Positions 51,801 to 63,039 of a DNA stretch of 64,000 bases are shown one piece after another. Position 1 is the stretch's first letter. The number at the start of each line of letters is the position of its first letter. Made by a program: the position numbers and the translations under genes. Under the pieces are notes generated by a model. The model saw nothing but the letters and a program-made list of their open reading frames with translations. It was not told where the DNA came from and did not search any database. The DNA is from Rotaria macrura (Eukaryota; Rotifera; Eurotatoria; Philodinida; Philodinidae), in contig OENT01000089.1 of the NCBI GenBank assembly GCA_900239685.1, positions 126,761 to 190,760 of the forward strand. Reading direction: 5' to 3'.

Positions 51801-54014
51801 TAAGTGAATAGAAATCCTTTTTAGTTCAGACTTATGAGATATTGAAGTATAAATTGAGATTCATCTACGTAGAAAACTTACTAAAACCGACCTAAGTCAA
51901 AATATGATATGAATGCATTTGAAATTTTATTACGCTCTATTTTAAGTTTTATTTTGTCCTATCGATTATCTAAAGATGATATGAAATAGTATTCGATTGT
52001 ACGACTAAATTCTATCTCTTATTTCTTTAACTAAAACAATTAAAAACTATTTTTTGATTCAAATAATACATACAGCTGAATTACGATTTTGTAATAATGG
52101 TTTTGAACATCTTAATAACAAACGATGATCATTATCCATTATAAACGTTCTTCTATCCGATGTATCATCGTCATCGTTGATATTCTTTTCTGTTTCTTTC
52201 GTTTCATCATCGTAGAAATCTTTCTTGTCATCTTCATATGTCTACACAAACAAACATGTGCTATCGATTTAAATTACTTCAATTAAAAGTTACTACAACC
52301 TTATTCGGATCAACAAACTGCGTTCGAGCATATCTTGTTAACATGTTCAAAACAGTAACTTGTCCCCATTCATCAACATCAACAAGAAGATTACATAAAC
52401 GTCGATAGTTTTTATGAATTAAATCGATTCGTTCTGGACATACATGTTCAAATGCTTGCACAGCACTACCATTGACTAACTAAATAGAAAAGAATAAATC
52501 ATAGCATTATACATTTCATACTCTCGTCCGTTTTACTTTGTACTTACAATTGTTTTGTCAGCAAGCAATTTTGCTATTATTAAAATCAATTCATCTTTCA
52601 TTTCTGGATCTAAACTAAATAAACCAGAAATAATTTTAAAAAAAAAGTGTTTCAAACGTGCTTGATCCTACACGAAAAAGATGCGACTTCACAACTGGAT
52701 GACGTTCAACTTAAGAGCGACTAATCGATTTTATTTACAATGGAAACGTTTCTATTCGTGAACAAGGTTGAATACTATGAACACGCGAAGGTTCAATCAT
52801 GAGAAGAGAACTGAAGAAAGACTTGTACAAAAAATGATTGTGAAATAAATTGTCTGACAAATATTTTAATGATTAGAGGTAAAAAGGAATTCTTCGATCC
52901 ATTACTGCTCAGTGAAATTGAAATCATTTTCGAATCATTGGATTTTTATAGGAACATTTAATATGTACGAATAGCAGATGGACAGAGACAAAACAGAAGC
53001 TTTAGTCATTTAAATACATTTTACAACCCAGTAAAATGAACTGTTGAATATATCAATTAGGTCGGGACAACGATGTTTATTTTTAGGACAAGAAAAATTT
53101 TTCAACAGATTCCACAGTGAAATACATCGTTTGTTTACACAACTGTACACTATTTGTGAAGAATTTTCTAGATCTCAAATTCTTAACTAAAATAGTAGTT
53201 TTTCGAGCGATAGATGCATGTCGATAATTCTCAGTCAAGAAGAATAGCCTGTAATTGTCCGAAAACTCACGCATAGAGTTTTGCTATCGCATTAGCAGCC
53301 GTTTTTCGAACATATGGCGACATATCATTGGCTGAGTCGCGGATAGCTAACATCATTATTGTTACAATGGTCGGTACACGTATACTTGATAAAACACGTA
53401 GAGCACTTGCTCGAATCAATTGGTTTGGATCCTAGTGCAAGAAAAGAGAAGTAATTGATACGTTTCATTTCTGTATTCAAATATTTACCTTTAATCCTCG
53501 TTGAAAAGTTGCTATGGAAAGTAATGCAAGATCTTGTTGTTCTTCAGCATAACGCATTAAATATACATAGACTAATTTCTTGATTTCCATATTTTTTGAA
53601 ACAACATTTTTAACAACAGCTGGAAATAGATCAGCGGCATCTTTACCTTTTGCAATCATCTAAATAAATAAAGGATGAAAAATTGTTTTTTCTTTCTTGT
53701 TGTCATCATCTTACGCCAATAATTCGACGCATTGCATCGAGTTTTAAATTGTCTTTGTTACTATCAAGCATATGTTTGATATCTTCATATCTTTCATAGA
53801 AAATAAAAATAATAGGAAATTTTTCAAAAACAAAATTAAAATCTAACAATATTTTTTACTTTTTATAATCAAGTGCAAAAATACTTAAAGTTGATGCTGG
53901 TTCTACTTGTTCGTCAGATTGATTTGATCCTCCTGCTGCTGAAGTTGTTGGTCCACTCATTCCTTGATTACTCATTGCCGATGCTAACCCTGTCGATCGT
54001 TCGTTAACATTCAT
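45825..54014 (-). CDS. AP3B1: AP-3 adaptor complex beta subunit
   Basis: Eighteen minus-strand exons: 54014-53860, 53790-53715, 53659-53489, 53431-53271, 52614-52548, 52479-52300, 52241-52074, 51160-51063, 51006-50817, 50744-50559, 50165-49998, 49939-49687, 49612-49104, 49052-48950, 48881-48784, 47705-47477, 47409-47256 and 45984-45825. They encode about 1041 residues (human AP3B1, 1094). The adaptin trunk (about 40-640) is unmistakable: [111 protein letters not shown] Glu/Asp/Ser-rich hinge follows (about 695-794), then the C-terminal appendage ([44 protein letters not shown]). AP-3 sorts cargo from endosomes to lysosomes and lysosome-related organelles. Exon 6 could instead end at 52294, since donor GTTGTA is weak. 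About 60 residues at the start of the appendage are not found in the 1.08-kb intron 47706-48783. I cannot say whether it is closer to AP3B1 or AP3B2. Confidence 0.95.
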
Positions 54015-54774
54015 ATTTCAATTAGATATGACTATCACGTTTAGGTAAAGTAGAATGATTATAAGAAAGAGTGAAAGAAACAATGCAACTTAGATTTGAA
54101 ATCCATGAATGATTCATTAAAAAACACATACAAGCATGGTAGCAACCAATCAAAAGAGAAGAATGAAAGATGTCGAACCTCCCCATAAGTTTCGTTTCTT
54201 TTTCTTCTCCATTGAAGATGTAGATATAAATCAAATATTTCTCTCTTATCGAGCAACACATAGTTGAATCACATACAACTTTAAGTACGAATCATTTTAA
54301 ATCAATATAATTTTAAGATATGACGCACATATATAACAATTTCAGCTGAAATAGATATTATACTTTTCATGCTTGTTTCCGTGATTCATATCTAAGGTGA
54401 AATATCAATTGGTAGCATTGTGTATTTCTCAAAGAGAACATAAACTTTGAGCAAGAATTATAGATCTTTTCATGAGTCTGAGGAATCTATCAATGTACAG
54501 AATTTTTTCTTTGTATTTTTTATCGAAATTAAGTGATCTTTGAGCATAACTTCTCTCAGACATCTACCAGAGTATTTTTCAAGGCTGAGTCATAAATTAA
54601 AAATTCGTCTTGAACTTAAATGAACTGTCAGATTTCTTTACTTGATTAACATTCTAATGTGAGGGTTATTAGGTAAAAAAATCATTAGTTCAATGATACG
54701 TCAAAAGAAAACTATTTATTAATGATAATATCGACTATGGTAATTTTCTTCATAGGAATAGTATCAATACTATG

Positions 54775-54795
54775 CATATATATATATATATATAT
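54775..54795. repeat. TA dinucleotide microsatellite
   Basis: Uninterrupted TA run of about 21 nt. Confidence 0.9.
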
Positions 54796-55133
54796 GATAT
54801 AAAATTAAATGATTCTGAAAGATAATTCTCACCGTAGAAGATGGAAGAGGTTGATGCAAGCAAATATCTATTAAACGATGATGTGTCGTTAATCAAATAT
54901 TCAATTATAGTGAAGCATTTCAATACTGAACAAAAACCAAAGATCAAATATCAAATTAAAAATCAAGAACTTGTTTTCTTCACTATAGGACACGATTCAT
55001 TTAAATTTAACTGCAATTTTACATTGATCATAAGCACATTTTTTTTTCTTTCCTTCTATGTTATCAGTATAATAGTATTTTAACATAAAAAATCGATTTG
55101 ATAGGTATGCTTCAGCAAAAGAAGGCCAGGCTC

Positions 55134-55156
55134 ATATATATATATATATATATATA
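55134..55156. repeat. TA dinucleotide microsatellite
   Basis: Uninterrupted AT/TA run of about 23 nt. Confidence 0.9.
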
Positions 55157-55758
55157 CATTTATATTTAAAAAAACTCGAGAACGGTTCCGCTTCAAAGGA
55201 TCCTTGTTTCGTTCTCGCTTTATTTCTCATTATAAAAAAACAGAAAAAAGCAAATACAAATCTATATATTTATTAATCGTTTAAATGATTTTTAAACAAA
55301 AGAATAACACCTACTCGTTTCTTCTTTAACGAATAGGTCGAAAATACTCTTCTCCATGTAAAAATCAACTGATATATCGATAGCTTAAAAAGAAGAGATA
55401 GCCGAAGGCAATGATGGAGTTATAAAGAATGATAATAGCGCAAAAACGTACATGTACAGGTATTTCGCCAACCTTCACGGTCGTGTTTCTTCTTCTTTTT
55501 TTTTTCTCTACTCCTATACGTTTTTTTTTGTCATGCTCATTTGCTTCTCTCTTTTTTTCTTGATTTTTTTATGTAGCGTATTTTTTTTTTGTATCATCGT
55601 TCTTGCCGCTTTTTTTCGTGGTCGCCACGATTATGATGTTAATCGATGGGACAAATATGACGAGTACGAAAGACGCGACCATCATCCACAGACTAGCCCC
55701 AATATATTGAGGCCATCAATAACTCGATTTTGTTTGTCCAATAAATTCGATACGAAAC

Positions 55759-58508
55759 ATGGAGCGTCGGAAAAAGCGACACCAACAACAAAAACAACAG
55801 CAGCAAGAATTGGATGACAAAAATCATCGATCACGTTCTAGAAAACTTTCACTTAACCTTGATATTGTTGCGAAACCAAGTCCATCACCGCCTCGTGTTG
55901 ATGGTATACGTAGCTTGCTTTCTCGTAAGATATAATCATTAAAGACTTAGAATAGAACTGTTAATATTTACTTATTTATTTTACCTGAAAAAATATAATC
56001 AATTAGGCGAAATTTATACCTTACATGAACATATTGCTCAAGAATCTTCATCGGTTGGTAGTTTAGCACCAGTCGATAGAAAATTTTCTGATCCCGACTT
56101 TTTACCTCTACCTGAAAGCATTGCACGAGGTGATGAAGGAACTGCTTTTCTCGGTGTTAAATATCAAGGACGTGTAGCAGGATGGTAAATTATTCTAATT
56201 TTATTCTTTTTTAATGTATGACTTTTTAAGGCTACGTCCTGAACGTATTCGATGGTCTAGCGAAGATAAACAATATCCATTAGCCGTATTCAATCAACCA
56301 CATCCAAAAGATATTATTCAAGGCCGTCTTGGTAATTGTTGGCTTATTGCTGCATTATCTTTGATTGCTGAAGTACCACAAATTCTCTACAAAGTAATGA
56401 TCACCAAACGATATAATCCTGCCGGTAACTCAACAAATCTCTAGATAAAAAAGAATGAATAAAAGAAATTTCTGTCATAAATAAATTTTTAGGACACTAT
56501 CGAGTTCGTCTATGTAACCAAGGAATATGGCAAGTTGTGACTGTCGATGATTTATTACCTGTATCAACATCTAATTCACTTGTATTCTCACGAAGTAAAA
56601 AAAAACAATTATTCGCACCATTAATTGAGAAAGCATTAGCAAAAATGCATGGCAGTTACATGACTCTTAAATCTGGTATATTATCTTATTCTTGTTGATA
56701 GATAATTAATGAATAATTAATGTGTCTAGGAAGATGTGATGAAGGTTTACAGACACTAACAGGCGAACCATGTGAAGTAAGTCAATTTAGTTTTAGAAGT
56801 ATGTATAATATGAGATTGACTTCAATTTTTCTCTTGCCGTAGGTACTCTTTTTACGATCATCCGACCCAGAAAAAAAGCCTGATCTCAATCAAATATGGA
56901 CTAGTATTCTTCAATCACGAGCTAAAGGTCGAATAGTCTCTGGAAATTTCATGATTATTAAAAAGTCATATTTTTAATTCTATTCTAATAGGATATTTGA
57001 TGACATGTCCATGTTCGAATAAAAGATTTAGCGAACAAATTTTTAGTCGAATGGGTATAAATCGCATGGATGATTATTGAGGAAAAAAATTGAAAAGAAA
57101 AATTTTACTTCTCTTCCTCATAGGTTTGGAATCAGATCATGCTTATAGTATTCTCGATGCTCGTCAAATTAATTCTCAAAGACTTGTTCGTTTACGTAAT
57201 CCATGGGGTGAAAAAGAATGGAAAGGTACATTAAATGATAATTGGACTAAATGGCCTAAAGCTCTTAAAAACAAACTTACAACATCAACAGCAAATGATG
57301 GTGTTTTTTGGATGCGTATGTATTTCATTTTTTGTTCTATAAAAAGTTTAAGAAAAAGAAAACATATTTTATTTCAAATAGCTTGGGAACAGATGCCGTC
57401 ATTCTTTAGTAGTGTTACTATTTGTAAAGTCAACCCTAATTGGCATGAAGTTAGTTGAATAGGGTTTTGTTCAATAGAAGAACTAAGTTTGGATGTTTTT
57501 GTTTTCTTGAGGCTCGTAAACGCGGTCAATTTAGTGATTTTTCTAATACAATAACTTCAGCGTATGGTCTCGATTGTCCGTATGGAGCTGACCTTGAAAT
57601 TGAAGTATTTAATGCTGGTGATGGAACTTATTATAATCGTTTAAAAGATCCTGATGTTGATCTTTTTTTAATTTTACTTAGTTCAAATGGTTATTGTAGA
57701 GCATATAAACATGATGTTGATTATTATATAACATTATCTACATCCGTGCCCCCTGGTCGATATGTAATATTAGCTGGTTCAATGTCCGTTGTGAATTATT
57801 TAGTTTATCCAGCTTTTAACTTAGTCGTACATGGTAGTCAACCATTTGTTGTACATGATCAACCGTCATCATATGAGTTAGTTGCCGATGCATTTCATGC
57901 AGTCGCTCTTCGTGCTAATAATCGACAAGATATGGGCGGTGGTGTATCGATCTTAACATTCGATGATAATGGGTACATCAATGTGGTTTGCTTTACTTTG
58001 TTTGTCTTGCATCTATTTTCTTATTTAGAAATTTTGGACTTGTCTGTGAAAATAAATCGAATCGAACAGTTCGTCTTAGTAGTAATTTTCAAGGTTCAAA
58101 AAATGTTCTTTCGTCTCGTCATGCTTTTCAAATGGTTGATACAATACCAGCTAAATCTCAACAACTTATTGCTATATTTACACGAAAAATGTTTTCCAAC
58201 GATGTACAAATCGGTGAATAAATTAGTTTTGTTTATTGTCCTTCATTCTTATCTGATTCTTTGTATTTGTTTTTCATTTTAGCCTATCAGGTAAGTTTAT
58301 TTATAATTACTTTTCGTATAAAAATATTATTCAAAAGGCTTCGGGAGAATTACTCGATCCCGACCATTATATTCGCGCTCGAAATAACCCTCCAATACCT
58401 TCACAAGCTCTCGGTAAGATGAACTTGACTGTTGTTTTTTTGTTATTTTCATTCGATGTAAAACTATGCCTTGTTTTAGGTCTTCATATATTGAGATCTA
58501 CTTATTGA
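55759..58508 (+). CDS. CAPN15: Calpain-15 (SOLH/small optic lobes family) cysteine protease
   Basis: Fourteen exons: 55759-55924, 56007-56184, 56231-56424, 56493-56675, 56730-56776, 56843-56927, 56992-57054, 57124-57315, 57382-57449, 57512-57972, 58029-58213, 58283-58290, 58338-58413 and 58480-58508, for 644 residues. The calpain core has all three catalytic residues: Cys151 in IIQGRLGNCWLIAALSLIAE, His311 in LESDHAYSILDARQ and Asn331 in VRLRNPWGEKEW. LIEKALAKMHGSYMTLKSGR, LTGEPCE and GVFWMPWEQM are calpain-15 features, and the region after about 390 is the SOL-homology domain, ending GLHILRSTY like the family's GLHGPR end. There is no penta-EF-hand. The start is the first ATG after an in-frame TAA at 55720. 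That leaves out the N-terminal zinc fingers of human CAPN15 (about 1086 residues), so either they are absent or there are unseen 5' exons. Exon 12 is an 8-nt microexon (CCTATCAG). The exon 6 donor is weak (GTCGAA). Confidence 0.92.
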
Positions 58509-58611
58509 AATTTTTCGACTATTTTTCTTTTATTGTATTATCATTATTCGGTCTGAACCGGTCATTGTGATTATTTTCTAACAAATTTTGTCAATAGTTA
58601 ATTCATTTACA

Positions 58612-58727
58612 AATAAAAGTATTTTTTAAGTATGAGTTATTGTGAAAACAAGTCTCTTTTTTAGTTGAATTTTTTTAATTTAATAAGAATTTCTCTTGTG
58701 TGTGTGTAATAAAGATTCTTGAATAAA
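58612..58727 (+). terminator. Poly(A) signals of the CAPN15 gene
   Basis: AATAAA at 58612-58617, 58708-58713 and 58722-58727, 104-220 bp after the stop, with a TG-rich element at 58697-58707. Confidence 0.55.
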
Positions 58728-58729
58728 AA

Positions 58730-61320
58730 GAAACAAGACTACATTTCGTTCCCCATTAGATATCTCGTGCATAATAACCTTGTTTTTAAATTATAGTACG
58801 AATAATGTAAACACGATTAATTACTATTCAGTCCAACGTAATGATGGCTCGACTCGTCGTACTTGAACAGAAAAAGTAAAGGTATTTACATCGGATTGTA
58901 AATTTACTTTAGCAATAGTGTAATAATATTTATGTTATTGATGTAACCTGCGTTTTACAGTAGGTTTACAACACAATAAAAAGTAGATTTACATGAGTTG
59001 TTCAAGCCGCTTGCTATATCACTAAGTTTAGTTTTTTTTTTAATTCGTACTAATGATACAATTCTTTCCTATCGAAATCTTTGTTTCGACTCAAGAAGTT
59101 TTTATTCTATGGAAAAACGCCGATCGATTCGATTTCGAAAGAAAATCGACTAGATTACGGAAAGAAACACTTGTTCTTAAAGGAAATATAAATTTATTTT
59201 TAATTCTATGTTCAAAACTGCTAACGAACTGATTTATCATACGTAAAATTCTTCGGAAATTAATAGTTAGTTAAAAATTTTCTAAATCAAGTTTGGACCA
59301 AGTCTTTACATGTATACAAATGATATTCTTTTTACCCAAAAGAAAGTTTATTTTTCTTGCTAGATATAAATCACAGATATACGTACAGTGATTCTTTTGT
59401 TCAAGTAAGTCATTGTCAAAAGTTATTTGTAATATGTGTTAAGAATACCTTTTTTGTTGAGTGCAGATACGTTTGTACTAATTCGAAAAAAAATACAGGT
59501 AAACAATGACAGAAAAATAAAAAAATATCACAATATGTCACTTAAAACAAAGATAATAAACTTCTTTATGTGACTAATGATTGTATAGTGATTTATTTGC
59601 CCATAGGAAAAAAATAAACGATTGTACTATTTTACTTTTATCAAATAGGCTTTATTTGTTCGCATATTTCATCAAAAAAAAAATGTTCTACAGTTCTTCA
59701 TAAAAATTGATTGTCGATCTTTTAAGCTTCGAAATAACAACATTTTCCGAGTTATTTATAAGATGCCACATATCAAAGTCGACTCCGACCTGATCGTATA
59801 TCTGTAATTAATCAAAAACTTATTTTCTTAATTTCTACATAAGTATCGAATAGAAACTATTATGATACTATGTTTCGTTTGATGAGCTATCGGTCGAAAT
59901 TCTATTTGTTTCTCGGATAGAAAAATTGCTGGCAAACTTTTAATAATATATCGGGGAAAATCCGTTGAAGTCAATTTTTCAGCATGATGTTCGATTAAGC
60001 TGAATATAAACTTGACTGACAACATGTACTGATCGAGTTTTGTTCATCATTCATATACGAGTGAGTTAATAATCTCAGAAGTTGAGAATTCTAATCTTGT
60101 TTTTGATTTAATATATCATAGTATATACGAATGAGTACACCTGCGAACTCATGCTTTTGAAATGATCTTGTTTTCAGAGTACATACGTGTACAGTATTCA
60201 CATTCATGCAGTTTTTAATGTACACAATGAATATGAATGAAAATTCGCCATAATGAAATTCAGCTCTATTTTGGACATGCAATCTACATAAACTATGCAT
60301 ATTTTGTTTTATTTATTTATCATGTATTTTAGCGTCAATAGAAGCGGCTCAGGTCAAATGTATATTTCTGGTGTATGTGTGTGTGTGTTTCTTCAACATG
60401 TTGTGAAGCGAAAAACAGATTTTTCTCCTTATAAGAATTTCTTCCTAGTTATCTTGTGCTTTTTTTCCTTTCCTAGAACTATTCAGTTTATATTATATAC
60501 TTGATTTGAAGCAAATATTTTATTATAAAAACACCGCCGTGGTAAACACTAAAAATTTCAGCTAGCTATTCTAGTTCGAACTCAATCAGTCTGTTTAAAA
60601 AAAAATAAACAAATGAATTCGTATTTTTCGAATCACATACAGATTCAATAGTTGAATTCAAACATCTAAGAATCTCACAGAATACGATAGTTACCTTTCA
60701 TATATACGGCTAGGTATATATATTGGTAAGCGTCAGTATAAACGCATCACAAGTGATTCATAGAAAAACAAGGAATGAGAAAACTAGACATACTCAATTC
60801 ACTTTTTTGTCTCGGTACACACTTTATAAGTACTGAGTCCAATACTAAACATCTTCTCTGCTTCCTGCATGAAATTTTCATTCTTCCTTAACTGGTAATG
60901 AAAAATTGAATCATTAGTTGATAGGTATGAAAAAATGAAATAAAAATATTTCGATATCGAATTGCACTGGTAGATGCGTATAGTACCTCGTATCTTTAAA
61001 CATATCGAATGCATGTCTTCAATCTATCATCTAGCATAGCAATCGATTCTACTTGAACATTTCTAATGACACAAAGTTAAACTATTTCTTTCAGACGAAT
61101 GTTTCTCAATAGATTATGAACCTGTTTACTGATGCTGCTTTTTTTTGATAAATTTTTTCGATCGAAATTCAAGAAATCGATTCTTTGAGACAAGGTTTTG
61201 ATAGAATGTCGGATATTCAATGAATCTGTCAAAGCTCACTACCTAAATTCCATAAAAATGGATAATGCTAATTACTTTTTTTACTCGTACTCAAACATGT
61301 TCGTGAATTTCAATATGGAG
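58730..61320. other. Intergenic region, AT-rich
   Basis: About 2.6 kb without a supported gene. A minus-strand open stretch near 60799-60890 is mildly protein-like but unrecognised. The rest is AT-rich with T and A homopolymers and a short TG run near 60374-60389. Confidence 0.5.
61313..61320. repeat. Left copy of 8-bp target-site duplication
   Basis: ATATGGAG directly abuts the left terminal inverted repeat. The right copy, ATATGGAC at 62648-62655, matches at seven of eight bases. Confidence 0.8.
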
Positions 61321-61336
61321 CAGAGATCGAAACGGG
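61321..61336 (+). repeat. Left terminal inverted repeat of hAT element
   Basis: CAGAGATCGAAACGGG, followed by further G-rich sequence. It pairs with the right end at 62632-62647. Confidence 0.82.
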
Positions 61337-61881
61337 GGCAGGTTTTCACTCTGCCTTAAAAAATCTTTACTCAGCGCGACACACTCATACTTTTTTTTCT
61401 TCCTCGACCACGCTCCGCCCCGCCCCGACAACGGTTTCTCCGTCTCTCTTGAGTGATTTTAGTTTTGCCATTCAAAATTTTAAGGTTGTTTTCGTCTGTT
61501 GATTTTATAATTTATTTCACAGTGTATTGCAAGAATACTCTGTAGAATCTAAGAGCTCAACAAGTTTCACACGATGGTACATAAAATTTAACACATTAGT
61601 ACAAGAAATAGGCACAAGACTAGAAATTAAGTCAAGGGGAAATGGCTGATGTTTTTGATTTTAAATCGAAAAAATTAGTAACTCAATTGAATTGATAAAA
61701 TTCGGTATTCTTGTTGTTTGAAACATCAATCTAGGAAGAGACAGTTAAAATCTGATTTTCTTGATTTTCCTGTTTTCCGATTAAAATCAATAGGCTTAAT
61801 TTAAAAAATCACAGAAATTCGAAATCAGCTGTTTCTCGCTTCGACTAAGTTGATATGAGCAGAAAAATATGTGTCTCGAGA

Positions 61882-62460
61882 TCAATCAATCTTTCTGCCG
61901 TTCTCTATTGACCAAAGAAACAATATATTGTTAACAGTTGATGGGTCTAGATTATAACTCCTTTGATTGACGATTTGACTAACTGCCAAAAACTCTATTT
62001 CAACAACAGCCGAACTGCATGGAACAGAATATATTCGACGAACTAACTTCGGGAGATTTGGAAACATATCCTGGTATTCTTTCCAAAATAATAATTTGTT
62101 TGCATAATTCTTATGTTCATTCACCTTACAATCGATATAAATATCGAGTTCATCTTTTGATGCTGTCGTGTTTTTACATTTTGCTTTTATTACTGCGTCA
62201 TCCATCAATTGTTCTTGAAAATTCTTTTTCTTTTTCTTGGTGGTTCATTGTAATCATCAAATGCTGATGCATAGTTCCCTTTCGGCAAACAATGGACGAA
62301 ACCTGCCATAACACTCTGATTTCTGAGCTACTATTGCTGACAATAATTTTTTGAACCTTGGATGCAGAAAGGATTCTAGAGTGTTTTCTTCCTCAATGTT
62401 GAACATTGAATTCAATAGAGACAACAAACGTTTCGCACAAAACCTCACATTTATATGCAA
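61882..62460 (-). pseudogene. hAT transposase C-terminal remnant (hATC domain), frameshifted
   Basis: Reading on the minus strand, 62460-62257 encodes about 67 residues (LESFLHPRFKKLLSAIV, like the NPLxFWxxxxxxFPxL lead-in region of hAT proteins). The frame then breaks. The segment 62208-61882 encodes about 108 residues including FWKEYQDMFPNLPKLVRRIY and VPCSSAVVEIEFLAVSQIVN, ending in LDPSTVNNILFLWS. This is the hATC dimerisation signature (FP.L..L......P.SSA..ER.FS...). The usual Glu-Arg pair reads Glu-Ile here. The N-terminal BED zinc finger and the RNase-H-like catalytic core are absent. The truncation, frameshift and changed signature residue all point to a dead copy. Confidence 0.85.
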
Positions 62461-62631
62461 TCAAATGCTGACCATCAGTGAGAACAAAATATTTTATTTT
62501 GATAATTATATGTATTTATAAACATGAACGTCTTTATAGTGAAACTGAAGAACGGGGGGAAATACCGGGGATTCTATTTTGCCCAACCCCGACCCGCCTC
62601 GCCCCATCCATCCACCAAAACTGCTTCCCAG

Positions 62632-62647
62632 CCCATTTCGGTCTCTG
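62632..62647 (-). repeat. Right terminal inverted repeat of hAT element
   Basis: CCCATTTCGGTCTCTG, the reverse complement of CAGAGACCGAAATGGG. Confidence 0.82.
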
Positions 62648-62655
62648 ATATGGAC
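62648..62655. repeat. Right copy of 8-bp target-site duplication
   Basis: ATATGGAC directly after the right terminal repeat; differs from the left copy only in the last base. Confidence 0.8.
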
Positions 62656-63039
62656 TCTAAGGAAACACACCGATGTGAATGATATCGTCGCTAGTACACG
62701 TAATACATTGAAATATTCTCTTAGATATTGAAATGAGAGAATTTTCACTTGAATCAATGTGTTTACATCTCCTGTCCATATATATATATATATATATTTA
62801 CACATAAGTTTGCATTTCAAATATAGTTTTCCATGATTTTGCTGATGCAATCGAAGTAGTGCATGATATCGCATATGTGTTTATCACAAACAAAACCTTT
62901 CCATAAATCTCAAAATGTGTTCCGTGTAATAAAAGCATCATCAATGCTTTAGTTTTATACTAATTTTAACAATGAGCTTCTACATTTCACATCATATGTA
63001 TTTATATTATCTATTAAATCAATTTTCATAAAGTAACTA
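62656..63039. other. Spacer between hAT element and GUF1 3' end
   Basis: AT-rich, with a TA run at 62778-62797. It is downstream of the GUF1 stop codon and probably includes the GUF1 3' UTR. No gene is seen. Confidence 0.5.
62778..62797. repeat. TA dinucleotide microsatellite
   Basis: Uninterrupted AT/TA run of 20 nt. Confidence 0.9.

Larger units (their letters stand above)
54015..55758. other. Divergent intergenic region between AP3B and CAPN15
   Basis: About 1.7 kb separates the AP3B start (minus) from the calpain start (plus). It must hold both promoters, but no specific element can be assigned. It contains TA runs at 54775-54795 and 55134-55156, and a long T-rich tract at 55490-55620 that gives artificial hydrophobic frames. 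Confidence 0.5.
61321..62647 (-). mobile_element. hAT-superfamily DNA transposon, internally deleted
   Basis: A 1327-bp element has imperfect terminal inverted repeats (CAGAGATCGAAACGGG left, CAGAGACCGAAATGGG right, 14 of 16 matching) and an 8-bp target-site duplication (ATATGGAG/ATATGGAC). Both the CAG-type ends and the 8-bp duplication are hAT hallmarks. Inside, on the minus strand, are only the last part of a transposase and its hATC dimerisation domain. The subterminal regions are G/C-rich (CGCTCCGCCCCGCCCCGAC near 61410; CCCGACCCGCCTCGCCCC near 62587), in sharp contrast with the surrounding AT-rich DNA. Full hAT elements are typically 2.5-5 kb, so most of the transposase has been lost. 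It is almost certainly immobile by itself, though the ends might still be recognised by an intact relative. The one mismatch between the target copies suggests an insertion that is not very recent. Confidence 0.87.

Noticed and set aside
55452..55817. 121-codon plus-strand open frame with a hydrophobic first half
   Set aside because: The hydrophobic part is a translation artefact of a long T-rich tract, and the frame overlaps CAPN15 exon 1 in a different frame without splice support.
60799..61014. Minus-strand frame ending in a charged segment
   Set aside because: Only the last 30 codons look protein-like and no neighbouring exon fits.
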